A stretch of DNA of 64,000 bases from Lucinisca nassula (Eukaryota > Mollusca > Bivalvia > Lucinida > Lucinidae), in assembly GCA_963580285.1 (NCBI GenBank), contig OY757010.1:210460138-210524137 (forward strand), in the 5' to 3' direction. A model generated the notes under the pieces. That model was not told the DNA's origin. It saw only the letters and a list, made by a program, of their open reading frames with translations, and made no database searches. The first letter of the stretch is position 1. Every line of letters begins with the position of its first letter. This document shows, one piece after another, positions 1-9,429 of this stretch. A program made the position numbers and the translations under genes.

Positions 1-430
1 AGGGTCACCTAAGAAATATTCCCGTGAAACTATTTTGAAATTGGACTAAGAGATGTAGTTTAAAGGTTTTTCTTAGGTTTTTCATTTTTTAGCTCTGGCG
101 GCCATTTTCTGTTCAGGAGAGCTGAAGTATTTTAGCAATTTTGATAGAGGGTCATCCAAGGAACATTCCTGTTAAATTATTTTGAAATCGGACAATTAGC
201 CTAGGAGGACATGTCGTTTATTTGTTTTTCTATTTTAACTCTGGTGGCCATTTTGTTCAGCGGAGCAGAACCAGTTGAGCAATTTCGGTAGAGGGTCACC
301 AAAGGAATATTCCTGTGAAATTATTCTAAAATTGTCACTGTGGTTTCGGAGATGTCATTTGAAGAAATTTTTGATGGACAGATGGACGACGGAAGATGTA
401 CACAAAGCGATCACAATAGCTCACCTTGAG
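1..430 (+). repeat. Tandem repeat array, about 145-bp unit, with GACGG/CTCACC end
   Basis: Three diverged units start near 1, 147 and 292 (GAGGGTCACC...GGAATATTCC). The array ends with a GATGGACAGATGGACGACGG tract and TGATCACAATAGCTCACC-like sequence, the same end seen at 28450-28525. It is intronic to UVSSA. Confidence 0.75.
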
Positions 431-529
431 CACTATGTCCTTAGTTTTGAACAACTGGAGCCATATCATCCGACAAAGGTACAGAGGCAGGCGCTATCAA
501 CTTGACCCTGAACAGTAAAGGTACTGTAC

Positions 530-710
530 CTTCTCCCTGTCCATCCTCTCACAAAGTTTCCCACTGGGGAGTGGGGCTCGGCACTTCCACTTGACTGGTT
601 CAAACTCTCCAGTATAGGACATAGTTCTCATGGTAAGTGCTGCTACTTTCTGTGTGGGATCTTTTTCTGCTTCTTCATTGGTGCCCCAGAATCTACGAGC
701 CCCTTCATAC
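530..710 (-). CDS. UVSSA: UVSSA exon 10 (start of Cys-rich DUF2043 region)
   Basis: Residues 771-831. ARRFWG then SYTGEFEPVKWKCRAPLPSG and KLCERMD align with the vertebrate C-terminal domain; the two cysteines are the first ligands of the zinc-binding CRAP...CER...CPFHG pattern, whose last part would be in the next exon outside the window. Acceptor ATTTTAG|G; donor GAGAAG|GTACAG on a codon boundary. I looked for the CPFHG exon between 1 and 529 on the minus strand and did not see it. Confidence 0.93.
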
Positions 711-904
711 CTAAAATAATACCATAACTGAGCCTGTGATAACTGAAAGGAAGTTGATACTAGAATTTGTTTTTCTACAAAAACACATATGTCTCCCCCA
801 TTTTTGGTGTCATATTGTATTGTAAATTCAGTGGACATTTATATTAACTAATGCAATTGCATGCAGAGTACAAGAACCATAAACAATGGACACAATTTTT
901 TGAC

Positions 905-1790
905 AAACTTCCAAGAGTAATAACTTGAACAGTATAAATGAATGAGTTATGATTCTTGCTCTTTTTATGTCATCCACTGTTGATTGATATTCATATGAAG
1001 TTTCATGAAGATGTTTTTTTTTTTTTTTGGTTTTGGTTTTACGGCCCTTTCAAGATTATTTCACTCATATCGAGCCAATCGTTAATCTGAGGTGGGCGAA
1101 AACCAGAGTACCCGGAGAAAAACCACCTGACCTTCCGTTGCAGAACTTGGCGTCTCACATGTGACCCAAGCGAGGCTCGAACCACAGCGATGAGAGACCT
1201 AATGAGCAAGGTTTCATGAAGATATCTTGAAAGCTTTTCAAGTTATAGAGCGGCCACAATTTTGTAGCAGACAAGGGAAATAACTCAAAAAGACTAAATG
1301 CAGGAGTTACAATTCTTGCGCTCTGCATGCCATCTACTGTTGATTGATATTTATATGAAGTTTCATTACAATGTCTTGAATGGTTTTCAAGTTATAGAGT
1401 GGACATAATTTTATGACTGACAAACTTCCAAGCAAAATAATTCAAAAAGTATGAACACAAGAGTTATAGTTCTTGCACTCTGCATGTCGTCTACTGTTTA
1501 TTGATAATCATATGAAGTCTCGTGATGATATCTTGAATGTTTACAAGATACAGAGCAGACACGATTTTATGAAAGACAAACTTCCAAGTAACTCAAAATG
1601 TATAAATGCATGCGTTATAGTTCTTGCGCTCTGCAAATTGTCTAATGTTGATTGATATTTATATGAAGTTTCGTGAAGATAGTTTGAAAGGTTTTCATGT
1701 TATAGAGAGTTAGAGAGTGGACATGATTTTGTGACAGACAGACAGACATGGGGAGAACAATATGTCTCCCCGCTAAAGTGGGGAGACATA
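905..1790 (+). repeat. Hairpin-capped tandem array A (about 165-bp units)
   Basis: About five diverged units share GAAGTTTCATGAAGAT, TTCAAGTTATAGAG and CTCTGCATG motifs. The array ends in a GACAGACAGACA tract and a perfect hairpin with 11-base arms, TATGTCTCCCC at 1761-1771 and its complement at 1780-1790. The first unit is interrupted by a SINE (1013-1210). Confidence 0.8.
1013..1210 (-). mobile_element. tRNA-derived SINE, 5'-truncated, with 13-bp target duplication
   Basis: Minus-strand SINE with a B-box-like GGTTCGAGCC and a poly-A tail (poly-T on the plus strand). Flanked by GTTTCATGAAGAT at 1000-1012 and 1211-1223. Same family as the fuller copy at 35427-35654; the A-box half of the tRNA head is missing. 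Confidence 0.85.
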
Positions 1791-1811
1791 ATTAACAAAA
1801 GTGTAATCAAA

Positions 1812-2026
1812 ATACAGTAAAATTCTTAATTTTTATTAAGACCATCTTTGAGACTCTTCAAAAGTGGCCTTCAAGACCACTTCTGAACAGTTCCAAAGTT
1901 GGTCTCTTACTAGAGGACACTGGGTGTAGAAAACACAAAAAAAAATTATGAAGCCTTTTAAATATACTTTTATAAGCAGAATTAGTCTTAATTTTAGCTG
2001 ATCTTAATAGAGGAATTTTACTGTAT
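1812..2026. mobile_element. MITE with 14-bp TIR ATACAGTAAAATTC
   Basis: Perfect 14-base terminal inverted repeats at 1812-1825 and 2013-2026, no coding capacity, internal AGTGG/CCACT palindrome. A related copy lies at 38470-38663. It ends eight bases from the exon 9 donor. Confidence 0.75.
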
Positions 2027-2033
2027 TACTTAC

Positions 2034-2198
2034 TTTACTTCTAGTGGAGCCTCAATTTTATCCGGATTTTCCCAGTGTTCTAAGTCTATCCCGAAGGGGA
2101 CCACAGGAGCCTTCTCAAGAAGTTCTTTCTTAGCAGGCTTACTGGACTCCAACAAGTCAGTGTCTGGTTCTTGCTTTATTGTTACACCTGGTGTTGAG
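2034..2198 (-). CDS. UVSSA: UVSSA exon 9
   Basis: Residues 716-770. Contains KAPVVPFGIDLEHWENPDK, a clear counterpart of the vertebrate APVVPYGVDLHYW motif just upstream of DUF2043. Upstream of it is a possible sumoylation-type sequence (IKQEPD). Acceptor TTTTCCAG|C, donor GTAAA|GTAAGT. Confidence 0.93.
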
Positions 2199-2244
2199 CT
2201 GGAAAACATTGTAGTGTGGTAATTACTCATAATAATGCAACATC

Positions 2245-2650
2245 TAAACCTGTTACTGCTATTATTTCAACCACTTTCAGTTTTTATTTTAACAAGTTAT
2301 TGTTAAATATTTTATCTGTTGCTGATATTGTTTGAACCTGTTACTATTATTATTTTAATAAAATGCTGTTATTTTTTTACCTATTATTTCACTGATACTT
2401 TTTATAACCTGTTGCTGCTTTCATGTTAAACTGTTACTGTTATTATTCTAAGCTCTTGCTACTTTCATGTTAACCTGTTACTGTTCTTATTTCAACCAGT
2501 TACTGTTAATATTTAAACCAGTTACTGCAACCAGTAACTGTTTTTATTCTAACCTGATGCTGTTTTTATGTTAAACTGATACTATTATAATTTCAACTGC
2601 TTTAATTTATACATGTTATTGATATTATTTTAACCAGTTTTCTTTTCTAG
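2245..2650. repeat. Degenerate AT-rich minisatellite (AACCTGTTACTGTTATTATT)
   Basis: Imperfect repeats of about 30 bases built around AACCTGTTACTG and TTATTTCAACC. Non-coding, in UVSSA intron 8 next to exon 9. Confidence 0.7.
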
Positions 2651-2699
2651 ATCACCAACATTGTAAAACAGAATTCATTTAGTATAAGAGTAATTAAAT

Positions 2700-2850
2700 A
2701 ATTTAATCACCTCTTTATGAGCCAGCACATGACAAAATCTACAAGAAGCCTTGAGTGACCAGCAAAGACTCAGAACAGCCTGTGCATTCACACAGTCTGA
2801 TCAGAGTCTTCACTGATCGCAAGTACCTGCATGTGTCATCATTTTCATGA
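2700..2850. repeat. Interspersed repeat (CAGCAAAGACTCAGATCAGCC family)
   Basis: Starts ATGAGCCAGCACATGACA and contains CAGCAAAGACTCAGA and CAGTCTGATCAGAG. The same family recurs at 6567-6760, 7306-7550, 24605-24725 and, more diverged, 29590-29760. Base 2850 to 3160 holds nothing else recognisable. Confidence 0.6.
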
Positions 2851-3161
2851 TGAATAATTACTGGACACCCCAACAGCCCATGAACAAACAAGGACCAAAA
2901 GCTTCTAAAGGCACATAATAATGACTTTGATAAAACCTCAATGAGGACTTGTAGCTTCAGATAAGCTAAATAATGAGGATATTTCAGGATAATTTGTTAT
3001 ATTTCTGCAAATAAATATGTTGTGACTACTCGCTAGAATCACCTCATTAAGGGGGCTCTACCAAGTACACACATGTTTCTTAATATAAAATATAAAGAAA
3101 ACAATCTCTTAATTATCACTGTTGTTGCTGAGGATGTTTAGGCTGATTCTGGTACATCTTT

Positions 3162-3664
3162 TTAACCCTTTTTGTACCAAATGGAAATTCCTCCTTAGAT
3201 ATAGCAGGAGTTCATTTCAAAATTTAGGGATGTCGGGTTGTTTTCCTCAAAAATTTATTTGGAAAATGACTGAACGTTTCGCAAACATTTGAGGCCCTGA
3301 TCAGACGCTGTGTCTGATCTGGGCCTGCACTGTTTGCCAGGGTACCCGTTTTGGGTAAAGAAGCTTCCGTGGTGTAGCGTACATGCTACTTGCCTTATAA
3401 ATCAAATTTATTTGGAAAATGACTGAACGTTTAGCAAACATCTGGGCCTGCACTGTTTGACAGGGTACCCGTTTTGGGTATAGAAGCTTCCGTGGTGTAG
3501 AGTACATGCTACTTGCCTTGTAAATCAGGGATTGCAGGATCGATCACAGGCTTCTCCAAACTTTCGGATGACTCTTTAAACCGAGGTCTCATCTCCATAT
3601 AACCTTACTTGCTGGTGGGACGTAAAACTTAAACACTCACTCACTCTGGTACTAAATGGGTTAA
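3162..3664. mobile_element. TTAA-flanked MITE with nested SINE and internal duplication
   Basis: Ends are TTAACCC (3162-3168) and GGGTTAA (3658-3664), followed inward by TTTTTGTACC-like sequence. Contains the GATCAGACGC / CTGCACTGTTTGCC internal motif typical of this family (compare 16540-16781). A block of about 125 bases is duplicated (3320-3410 and 3445-3535), and a SINE (3483-3646) lies inside. Confidence 0.6.
3483..3646 (+). mobile_element. tRNA-derived SINE with CACT tail
   Basis: Plus-strand copy: tRNA-like head (AGCTTCCGTGGTGTAG), B-box-like GGATCGATC, body ending GGGACGTAAAACTTAAACAC and a CACTCACTCACTC tail. Same family as 13331-13491, 38374-38463 and 47490-47610. The head alone is duplicated at 3358-3400. 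Confidence 0.75.
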
Positions 3665-4198
3665 AAGCAATTCATTTAAGGAGGTTCATTACACTCAGGT
3701 CTGTCTTCATCCATTTTACATGGCAAACACCTTTCATGCATTCCTGTTTGCTTTACCTGTAGACCATTTGACTAACATGTCCATATGAGGAAGTGATGTC
3801 CAATATGGTGTCAGAAGTAACATATATCAGATGAACATTGTCACAATTTTCTTATTTCTGCTCCAAGCATAGATTATGGGTGCTCGCTAGTACAAGTACC
3901 AATAATCTATGTTTTAATTCAAAACTAAAGAAAATAACATCAGTTTTTCCTCTATAACATAGGGTTAACAAGACTATTACCTCACTGGCTTGTTAATGCC
4001 ATGCTTAGCTCCGTAAAATAGTGATTTCCTGTTAGAGAAATCATTTCGCTCCTCAGAAAATATTTCTTAAAATGAAGGCCCTTTTGACAGACATATAAAG
4101 CCTGACTGTGGTGGCTGTAAAATGTCTCCCAGTACATGTATTTAATGCTCTTTTTATTCCAATCCTCAGAAATTGCATTTACATAAAGTCTGACAAGG
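3665..4198. other. Intron sequence with no recognised feature
   Basis: UVSSA intron 8. I see only low-complexity AT-rich sequence and a weak GTAAAATGTCTCCC match (about 4120) to the start of the duplicated block that follows. Confidence 0.5.
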
Positions 4199-4932
4199 CG
4201 TCTCCCCGTACATCAACCATAGTGCAGTTTATATTTTCCTTTTGGTCCTTTGAGATCAGCGTGAATATTCTGAGAAATCGGAAATAAATTATTGGTTTAG
4301 ACTCATATTCTAGACAGATTTTAATTATTTGGACCCCATTTTGATTTATATCAGTCTTTGAATTGACTGCCTATTCGAAATTCGCAAAATTGCCGTATGT
4401 TTCCTCTGGCTTTTTTTGCCGGATCATTACAGGGTCACTGATGAGGATTTATTAGCCGAAACTACGCAGTATGACCCATCTTCTTTCTTATGAATGTTTT
4501 CATTGCTCTTAAAGGACATCATTTTTGATTTTTATTTGCCTTCACTGCAGCTGGTGTTGTGCCGTGTGGCGGCCGTAAAACGTCTCCCCGTACATCAACC
4601 ATAGTGCAGTTTATATTTTCCTTTTGGTCCTTTGAGATCAGCGTGAATATTCTGAGAAATCGGAAATAAATTATTGGTTTAGACTCATATTCTAGACAGA
4701 TTTTAATTATTTGGACCCCATTTTGATTTATATCAGTCTTTGAATCGACTGCCTATTCGAACTTCGCAAAATTGCCGTATGTTTCCTCTGGCTTTCTTTG
4801 CCGGATCATTACAGGGTCACTGATGAGGCTTTATTAGCCGAAACTACGCAGTATGACCCATCTTCTTTCTTATGAATGTTTGCATTGCTCTTAAAGGACA
4901 TCATTTTTGATTTTTATTTGCCTCCACTGATA
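4199..4932. repeat. Tandem segmental duplication, 382-bp period
   Basis: About 352 bases at 4199-4550 are repeated at 4581-4932 with only a few differences (both begin CGTCTCCCCGTACATCAACC). The second copy ends 30 bases from the exon 8 donor. The near identity suggests a recent duplication. Confidence 0.9.
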
Positions 4933-4961
4933 CTGTATCAATTTCCCATAAATTTACAAAC

Positions 4962-5457
4962 CTTGTGGCTTGAACCTTGTCCATTAATTTAGCAACATTT
5001 GACTTCCATGATGTTGGGTCTTTAATATCTTCTTCTTCAAGACGACAGTTCAAACTCCAGTAGCTTGGAGTTGCCATTCCTTTACTGCCTGGACTGGTTA
5101 CACTAGCTGATTTCTTTAGACTGGTCTTCTGTTGAGAAACTGAAGAGCTAGAACTGATGGCACTGACTGGCTTCTTGAGACTCCCCTTTTGTTCTGTAGC
5201 TGATGAAACTGAACTTGTTGCTGCTTCAGTAGCTGGCTTTTTTAGGCTGACTTTCTGTTGCATATTTGAACTAGCATGAGAAGGCTCACTTGCTGACTTA
5301 TTTAGAATGTTTCCTTGTTGACTAGCAATTGCTTTCTCAGCAATGACTTTCAGTCTTTTTGAAGATTTGTCCTTTGACTTTGATTTAGATACTCTTTTTG
5401 ATGATTTGCCTTTGGAATTTGAACCAGATTGTTTTGAAGTAGATGGCTTCTCCAATG
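4962..5457 (-). CDS. UVSSA: UVSSA exon 8 (Lys/Ser-rich repeats, DPTS block)
   Basis: Residues 551-715. Begins ALEKPSTSKQSG, then a basic Ser/Lys stretch resembling a nuclear localisation signal (KSSKRVSKSKSKDKSSKR). Three imperfect repeats of roughly 19-20 residues follow, each with the core QKxSLKK. The end, LEEEDIKDPTSWKSNVAKL, matches the vertebrate DEEVSDPTS block. Acceptor TTTCAG|CA. Among possible donors only ACAAG|GTTTGT gives the phase needed by exon 9. The open frame itself runs on to 4901, but that tail is intron sequence that is part of a duplicated block. Confidence 0.9.
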
Positions 5458-5862
5458 CTGAAAGATAAAGGTTCAAACATGTACTTTCAGTTCTTCATCA
5501 CTATCATCATCATCATCCTCATCAATGATTTAAAACTCCTATTAGTCAAATGCACTTTTAGCCAACATAAACAAACTGCTGTTGAATGTTACATGGTTCA
5601 CAGACATGGCTGTAAGAACCAAACAAAGAAAACAAAAACTTGTGGACTTGATCAAAGTCAGAGAACAAAAAGTGGTCTTATCTCCATCTGAATTGTCATC
5701 TTATTTATTAGCATTGAGCCGCCACAGTACATCTAAACAGGTTTCCATGGAGAATATGAAGAGTGAACTGTTGTTAAATACTCTATAAGTTAAGGATATG
5801 CCAATTATTGGACGGGAAACTATTGTTGTTTTGTTTTGTAGTTTAATGGCCCATTCAACACT

Positions 5863-6010
5863 GTTAAAGTAGAAGTAAAACAAAGATAAGGAATGGATAC
5901 AATTAACTTACTCCATCCATCAAAGACACCAAAGGGAAAGAAACACAAACATGAAGCGACTAGACCATAATGGAAACCTAAACAAAGGAGATATAAAGGG
6001 ACTTTTGAGT
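5863..6010 (-). mobile_element. 3'-end fragment of Penelope-like element family
   Basis: Matches the 3' ends of the copies at 40704, 44924 and 63223 (on the plus strand AAAGTAGAAGTAAAACAAAG, then GGAAACCTAAACAAAGGA). Only about 150 bases are present: an extreme 5' truncation. Bases 5477-5862 and 6011-6289 show nothing else I can name. Confidence 0.75.
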
Positions 6011-6289
6011 TAGAACACAATATTAAAAACAGGTATTGAAGGATGGTGAATTGGAAGTCATGTCAAGCCATTCAGTTAATCTAACCAGTTTGCCTGGACA
6101 TTTGGGCAGGCTAAGTGCTTCTAAGCATTTAACCAGTAACTGATGATTGACATTCTTAAATCAAGGGAAGGAGAATGAACTTATGAAATACAACATAATC
6201 AATCTACAGAGAATGTAACTCACTATACTTTAATACCATTCTTAGGTTACTGTATACGAAGCCTAATAAATCTCTTGATTCTTATGTAT

Positions 6290-7236
6290 TCTAATGCACC
6301 ATCCTGTAGAAGTATTTGTTCTAAGCTACCATTGTTCAGTAAAGTTGAGTATCATGTGTCCTAACTTACTGAGTATTTTATGTACATGTAACATGTTCTA
6401 ACACACCATCCTTTAGTATCATGAGCTCTAACTCACTGTCATTTAATAAAATGTGTTCCTAGCATTATCCTTCAATATGAAATCCTTCAGCATGAAGTTT
6501 TCTAACTCAGAAACCTTTTGCAATATGTGGTCGCACTCACCATCCTTTGGTATCATTTGAGCTAGCGCACCAGCAAAGACTCAGATCAGCCTGCACATTC
6601 GCACAGTCTGATCAGAGCCTTTGCTGATTGCATTTACCTTCTGCGGGCTATTCAAAGAGAGATACAAAGCATCTCTTGTCTTAGTGAGTAAATGAGCAGA
6701 CTGATCTTGGCACTTGAAGATCGCACGTCTTTTTGTAGGTTTTGTCGTATGCTGGCTCATTTGTTCTTACTCACAATCTTTTCATATCATGTGTTCTAAC
6801 TCACTTTCATTCTGCATCATATGTTCCAATTCACCATCCTTCGATACCTATGTTTTTAGTATTGTGTTCTAACTCGAAAGTCCCTTTATATCTTTTTTTA
6901 ATTCACTATCCCTTAGTATCATGTGCTCTTACTCACCACACTTTAGTAACATGTGTTCTAACTCACTTTTCTTTAGCATCATGTGTTCTACTTCACCATC
7001 CTTAAGTAGCATGTATTCTATCTCACCATCCTTTGGTATCATGTGTTGGCACTTACAATCCTTTAGTATCATGTGTTCTTCCTTACCCATCTTTAGTATC
7101 AAGGGTTCTAACTCACCATCCATTAGTACCATGTGTTCTAACTCAACATCCTGTAGTATCATGTGTTTTAACTCACCATCCTTTAGTACCATGTGTTCTA
7201 ACTTACCCTCCTTTAGTATCATATGTTCTGGGACAT
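6290..7236 (-). repeat. 30-bp minisatellite amplified from the UVSSA exon 7/intron 7 junction
   Basis: On the minus strand the unit is about GAACACATGGTACTAAAGG followed by ATGGTGAGTTA. The first unit is the end of exon 7 plus its donor. Clear units fill 6929-7236 and keep one open frame (ten-residue repeats like EHMVLKDGEL); more decayed units extend to about 6290, interrupted by an interspersed repeat at 6567-6760. Most units contain GGTGAG or GTAAG in the same phase as the canonical donor. Confidence 0.88.
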
Positions 7237-7287
7237 CTTCTTCATATCCTTCCTTGTCAACAACTTCCTCAAAGTCTTCATCTTCAT
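7207..7287 (-). CDS. UVSSA: UVSSA exon 7 (TFIIH-binding acidic motif)
   Basis: Residues 524-550. Encodes DEDEDFEEVVDKEGYEEDVP, the counterpart of the human acidic motif that binds the PH domain of TFIIH p62. In the human protein Phe408 and Val411 make the contact and Lys414 is ubiquitinated; here the Phe, Val and Lys keep the same +0/+3/+6 spacing at predicted residues 529, 532 and 535. Acceptor CTTTTCTAG|AT, donor GGAGG|GTAAGT. The 3' end of the exon is the first unit of a 30-bp minisatellite that fills the start of intron 7, so use of alternative in-phase donors is possible. Confidence 0.92.
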
Positions 7288-7305
7288 CTAGAAAAGCATA
7301 AAAAT

Positions 7306-7550
7306 ATATGAGCCAGGGCACAGTATTTCCTACAACTTACGTGTACTCACAGGGAAGAATCAGATCAGCCTGCGCATCCATATAGTCTAAACAGAGACTT
7401 CTTTTGCTGCACGAAGGAGCATTGGGCCCTTAGCTATCCTTAGAGCGCACAACAAAGACTCTGATCAGACTGCACAACTGCACAGGCTTATCTGAGTCTT
7501 CATTGGGTGCACATGTCTTATTGTAGGTTCTGTCATGCACTGGCTCATAT
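7306..7550. mobile_element. MITE with ATATGAGCCAG terminal repeats
   Basis: 11-base inverted termini at 7306-7316 and 7540-7550, internal CAGCAAAGACTC-type motif. Its left end is 18 bases upstream of the exon 7 acceptor, so it now supplies the branch-point region of that intron. 7551-8294 beyond it holds a poly-T tract (7584-7604) and AT-rich sequence with half-palindromes (TCTAGAACTACCTCACTGAG, about 8040). Confidence 0.7.
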
Positions 7551-8294
7551 TATATACATCTTCGTTATCTCATTCAAGATCTGAGTTTTTTTTTTTTTTT
7601 TTTTACAGCAAAGTCTCATTGTAACACTTCTCGTTACAAAATTATTTTGGATATAATGCTATCACATCATGTTTCCGAAATATTTATTTAACTACCATGG
7701 ATATGACATCATCTCATTATAATATGGCATTTTGTATGACTGCTCCATAAAGGCACTGTACTGCAGAAGTAGTAAGGATAATTCAGTGAGTACTTTCTTG
7801 ATTTCTCTATACATGCTATATAAATATGTGTTGTGGGCACTTCTTAGAATCAACTCCTCGAGGCACCAAATAGAATTTTCCTACTTTTATATAGCTGGAG
7901 AGCCAGTATATGTAACATAACAAGGTCTATCTAACTAATTTGCATATTTAATCCACTAGTTGATTACCCAATTTATTACATGGCGTTATTACATTCACAG
8001 ACACGATGTCATATGATAAAACAAAGATTGTGAGCACTCGTTCTAGAACTACCTCACTGAGACATTTCTAAAAAAGCACCCACAATCTGTTTTTGGACTA
8101 GAAGTAAGAAATACCACATATTTTCATCTGAAATATACTAGTCCTAGAGATATTATAAAAGGCACCATCTTATCATACAGTTTTGTTGTGGTAATAGTCA
8201 ACACAAAAGAAGATGCACTGGCCTAACAAGAACTCATAATATGTTTTAATGGAGAAATTAGAAAAAAATATCCCAGAATTATCCTCATTACTCC

Positions 8295-8536
8295 TTAAGG
8301 AAATGGGTACACCTTCAGGGGAGGCAACTCTTGCAAAGTATTTTTGACTCCCATGTCAATAGGGGTCAACTGTTAAAGGAAAGAATTTGCTCCTCCTAAG
8401 GAACAAATTCTATCCTTTAAGAGTAGACCCATTTTTCAGTGGTACATAGTTTAAAGAAAAGCGAACAGAAGTCCTGAAAGTTGTCTCCCTTTGAAAAATG
8501 GCGGTAAAATCTGCCAGGTGTTCCCATTTCCCTTAA
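8295..8536. mobile_element. TTAA-flanked MITE, family T1
   Basis: Ends TTAAGGAAATGGGTACACC and its complement-like GGTGTTCCCATTTCCCTTAA. Internal AAAGAATTTGCTCCT / AGGAACAAATTCT palindrome. TTAA at both ends suggests piggyBac-type mobilisation. Related copies: 13281-13695, 17583-17789, 19385-19632 and a degraded one near 22110-22390. Confidence 0.75.
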
Positions 8537-8590
8537 ATATTTGGAGCTTTGTTGTCCAATACTCAATAAAACTTCCATCTATAAACTTAC

Positions 8591-8732
8591 CTGAATCACT
8601 CTCGTCTTTGTTTTTATCAGTTGTCCCCAGTATTTCTAGTTCGACACATTTCTTTAGGGCCTCTTCAAGTTTTGTTTTCATATCATTGGTTGCTTTCAGT
8701 TCTTCTTTCTCAGCTTGATTTGACTCCAATGT
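8591..8732 (-). CDS. UVSSA: UVSSA exon 6 (coiled-coil segment)
   Basis: Residues 477-523. A Lys/Glu-rich helix (AEKEELKATNDMKTKLEEAL) followed by a short acidic tail. It is placed by phase and order between the central domain and the TFIIH motif; its own similarity to vertebrates is weak. Acceptor TTTTAAAG|AC, donor GATTCAG|GTAAGT. A TTAA-flanked MITE ends 55 bases downstream of the donor (8295-8536). Confidence 0.85.
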
Positions 8733-9429
8733 CTTTAAAAGAAATTAAAATTTGTAATATAATATAACTGTTAATGTGTTTTCATCAAGAAAAAAATAAT
8801 CAGCTGTGATTTGAGCTCATGAGCTTCTGGTTCAGAGTCAAACATTCTATCCACTGTGCCACAGAGCTTGCCGGTAAACTCTAACCAGGGGAGGTAACAC
8901 ATGAAATTATTAACTTCCTAAAAAGAAAGATTTGTTGATTTGAAAATAAATTTGTAAAAATAACAAATAACTTTAACCAAATGCAGATGCCAATGCTGGA
9001 CACCAGGGGTATAACAATAGCTTCCACTTACTTTCCTAAGGTGAACTTATAAAATCAAAGGTACCCAAATCATCCTGACACAGTTGTGTATACTTCTTAT
9101 GAATTCGAAACTCTCCGTTCAGTTCCATATAATACCCTGTGCAGGGTTGTCATTCAATATTCTCACCTTTGATGTTCTTGCTTTTTGCAAATGCTCAAGT
9201 ATTGTGCAGAACTGTTAAAACACCAAAAGATTGTAAAGATCCATTTGAGCTTGTTAGGTTGTAAAAACTAGACAAAGTGCCCAGTGGGGCACATATACCC
9301 CTGGTCAGTGCCATCGCCTCTACTGGAAATGGCAATGTCTATAGCTTCATTCCATATAAAGTTCAGTAAGAACAAGAGTTGTTACATTACAGCATAGATT
9401 GCATGTTTTGCGCCTTGTCTATATATGTT
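8733..9429. other. Intron 5 sequence, no recognised feature
   Basis: AT-rich sequence without open frames or repeats that I can assign. A short GTTCAGAGTCAAAC...GTGCCACAGAG stretch (about 8830-8870) resembles the edge of a degraded tRNA-like head but is too decayed to call. Confidence 0.4.

Noticed and set aside
497..838. Whole 113-codon frame as a UVSSA exon
   Set aside because: Similarity starts at YEGARRFWG; 711-838 is upstream of a good acceptor at 711 and does not resemble UVSSA, and 497-529 follows the donor.
905..1790. CRISPR-like array
   Set aside because: Units are long, diverged and without spacer-repeat structure; the genome is eukaryotic.
1761..1790. Hairpin as a transcription terminator
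   Set aside because: Same position-specific hairpin ends several unrelated repeat arrays and there is no adjoining bacterial-type gene; it belongs to the repeat.
3301..3507. 68-codon frame with an internal peptide repeat
   Set aside because: It reflects the 125-bp duplication inside a MITE/SINE region and carries no family similarity.
4901..4961. Open-frame extension of UVSSA exon 8 (FVNLWEIDTVSVEANKNQK)
   Set aside because: It runs into the intronic duplicated block; only the donor at 4962/4961 gives the phase required by exon 9.
6742..7311. Plus-strand open frames rich in Ser/Cys/Phe
   Set aside because: They are antisense shadows of the 30-bp minisatellite, whose period is a multiple of three.
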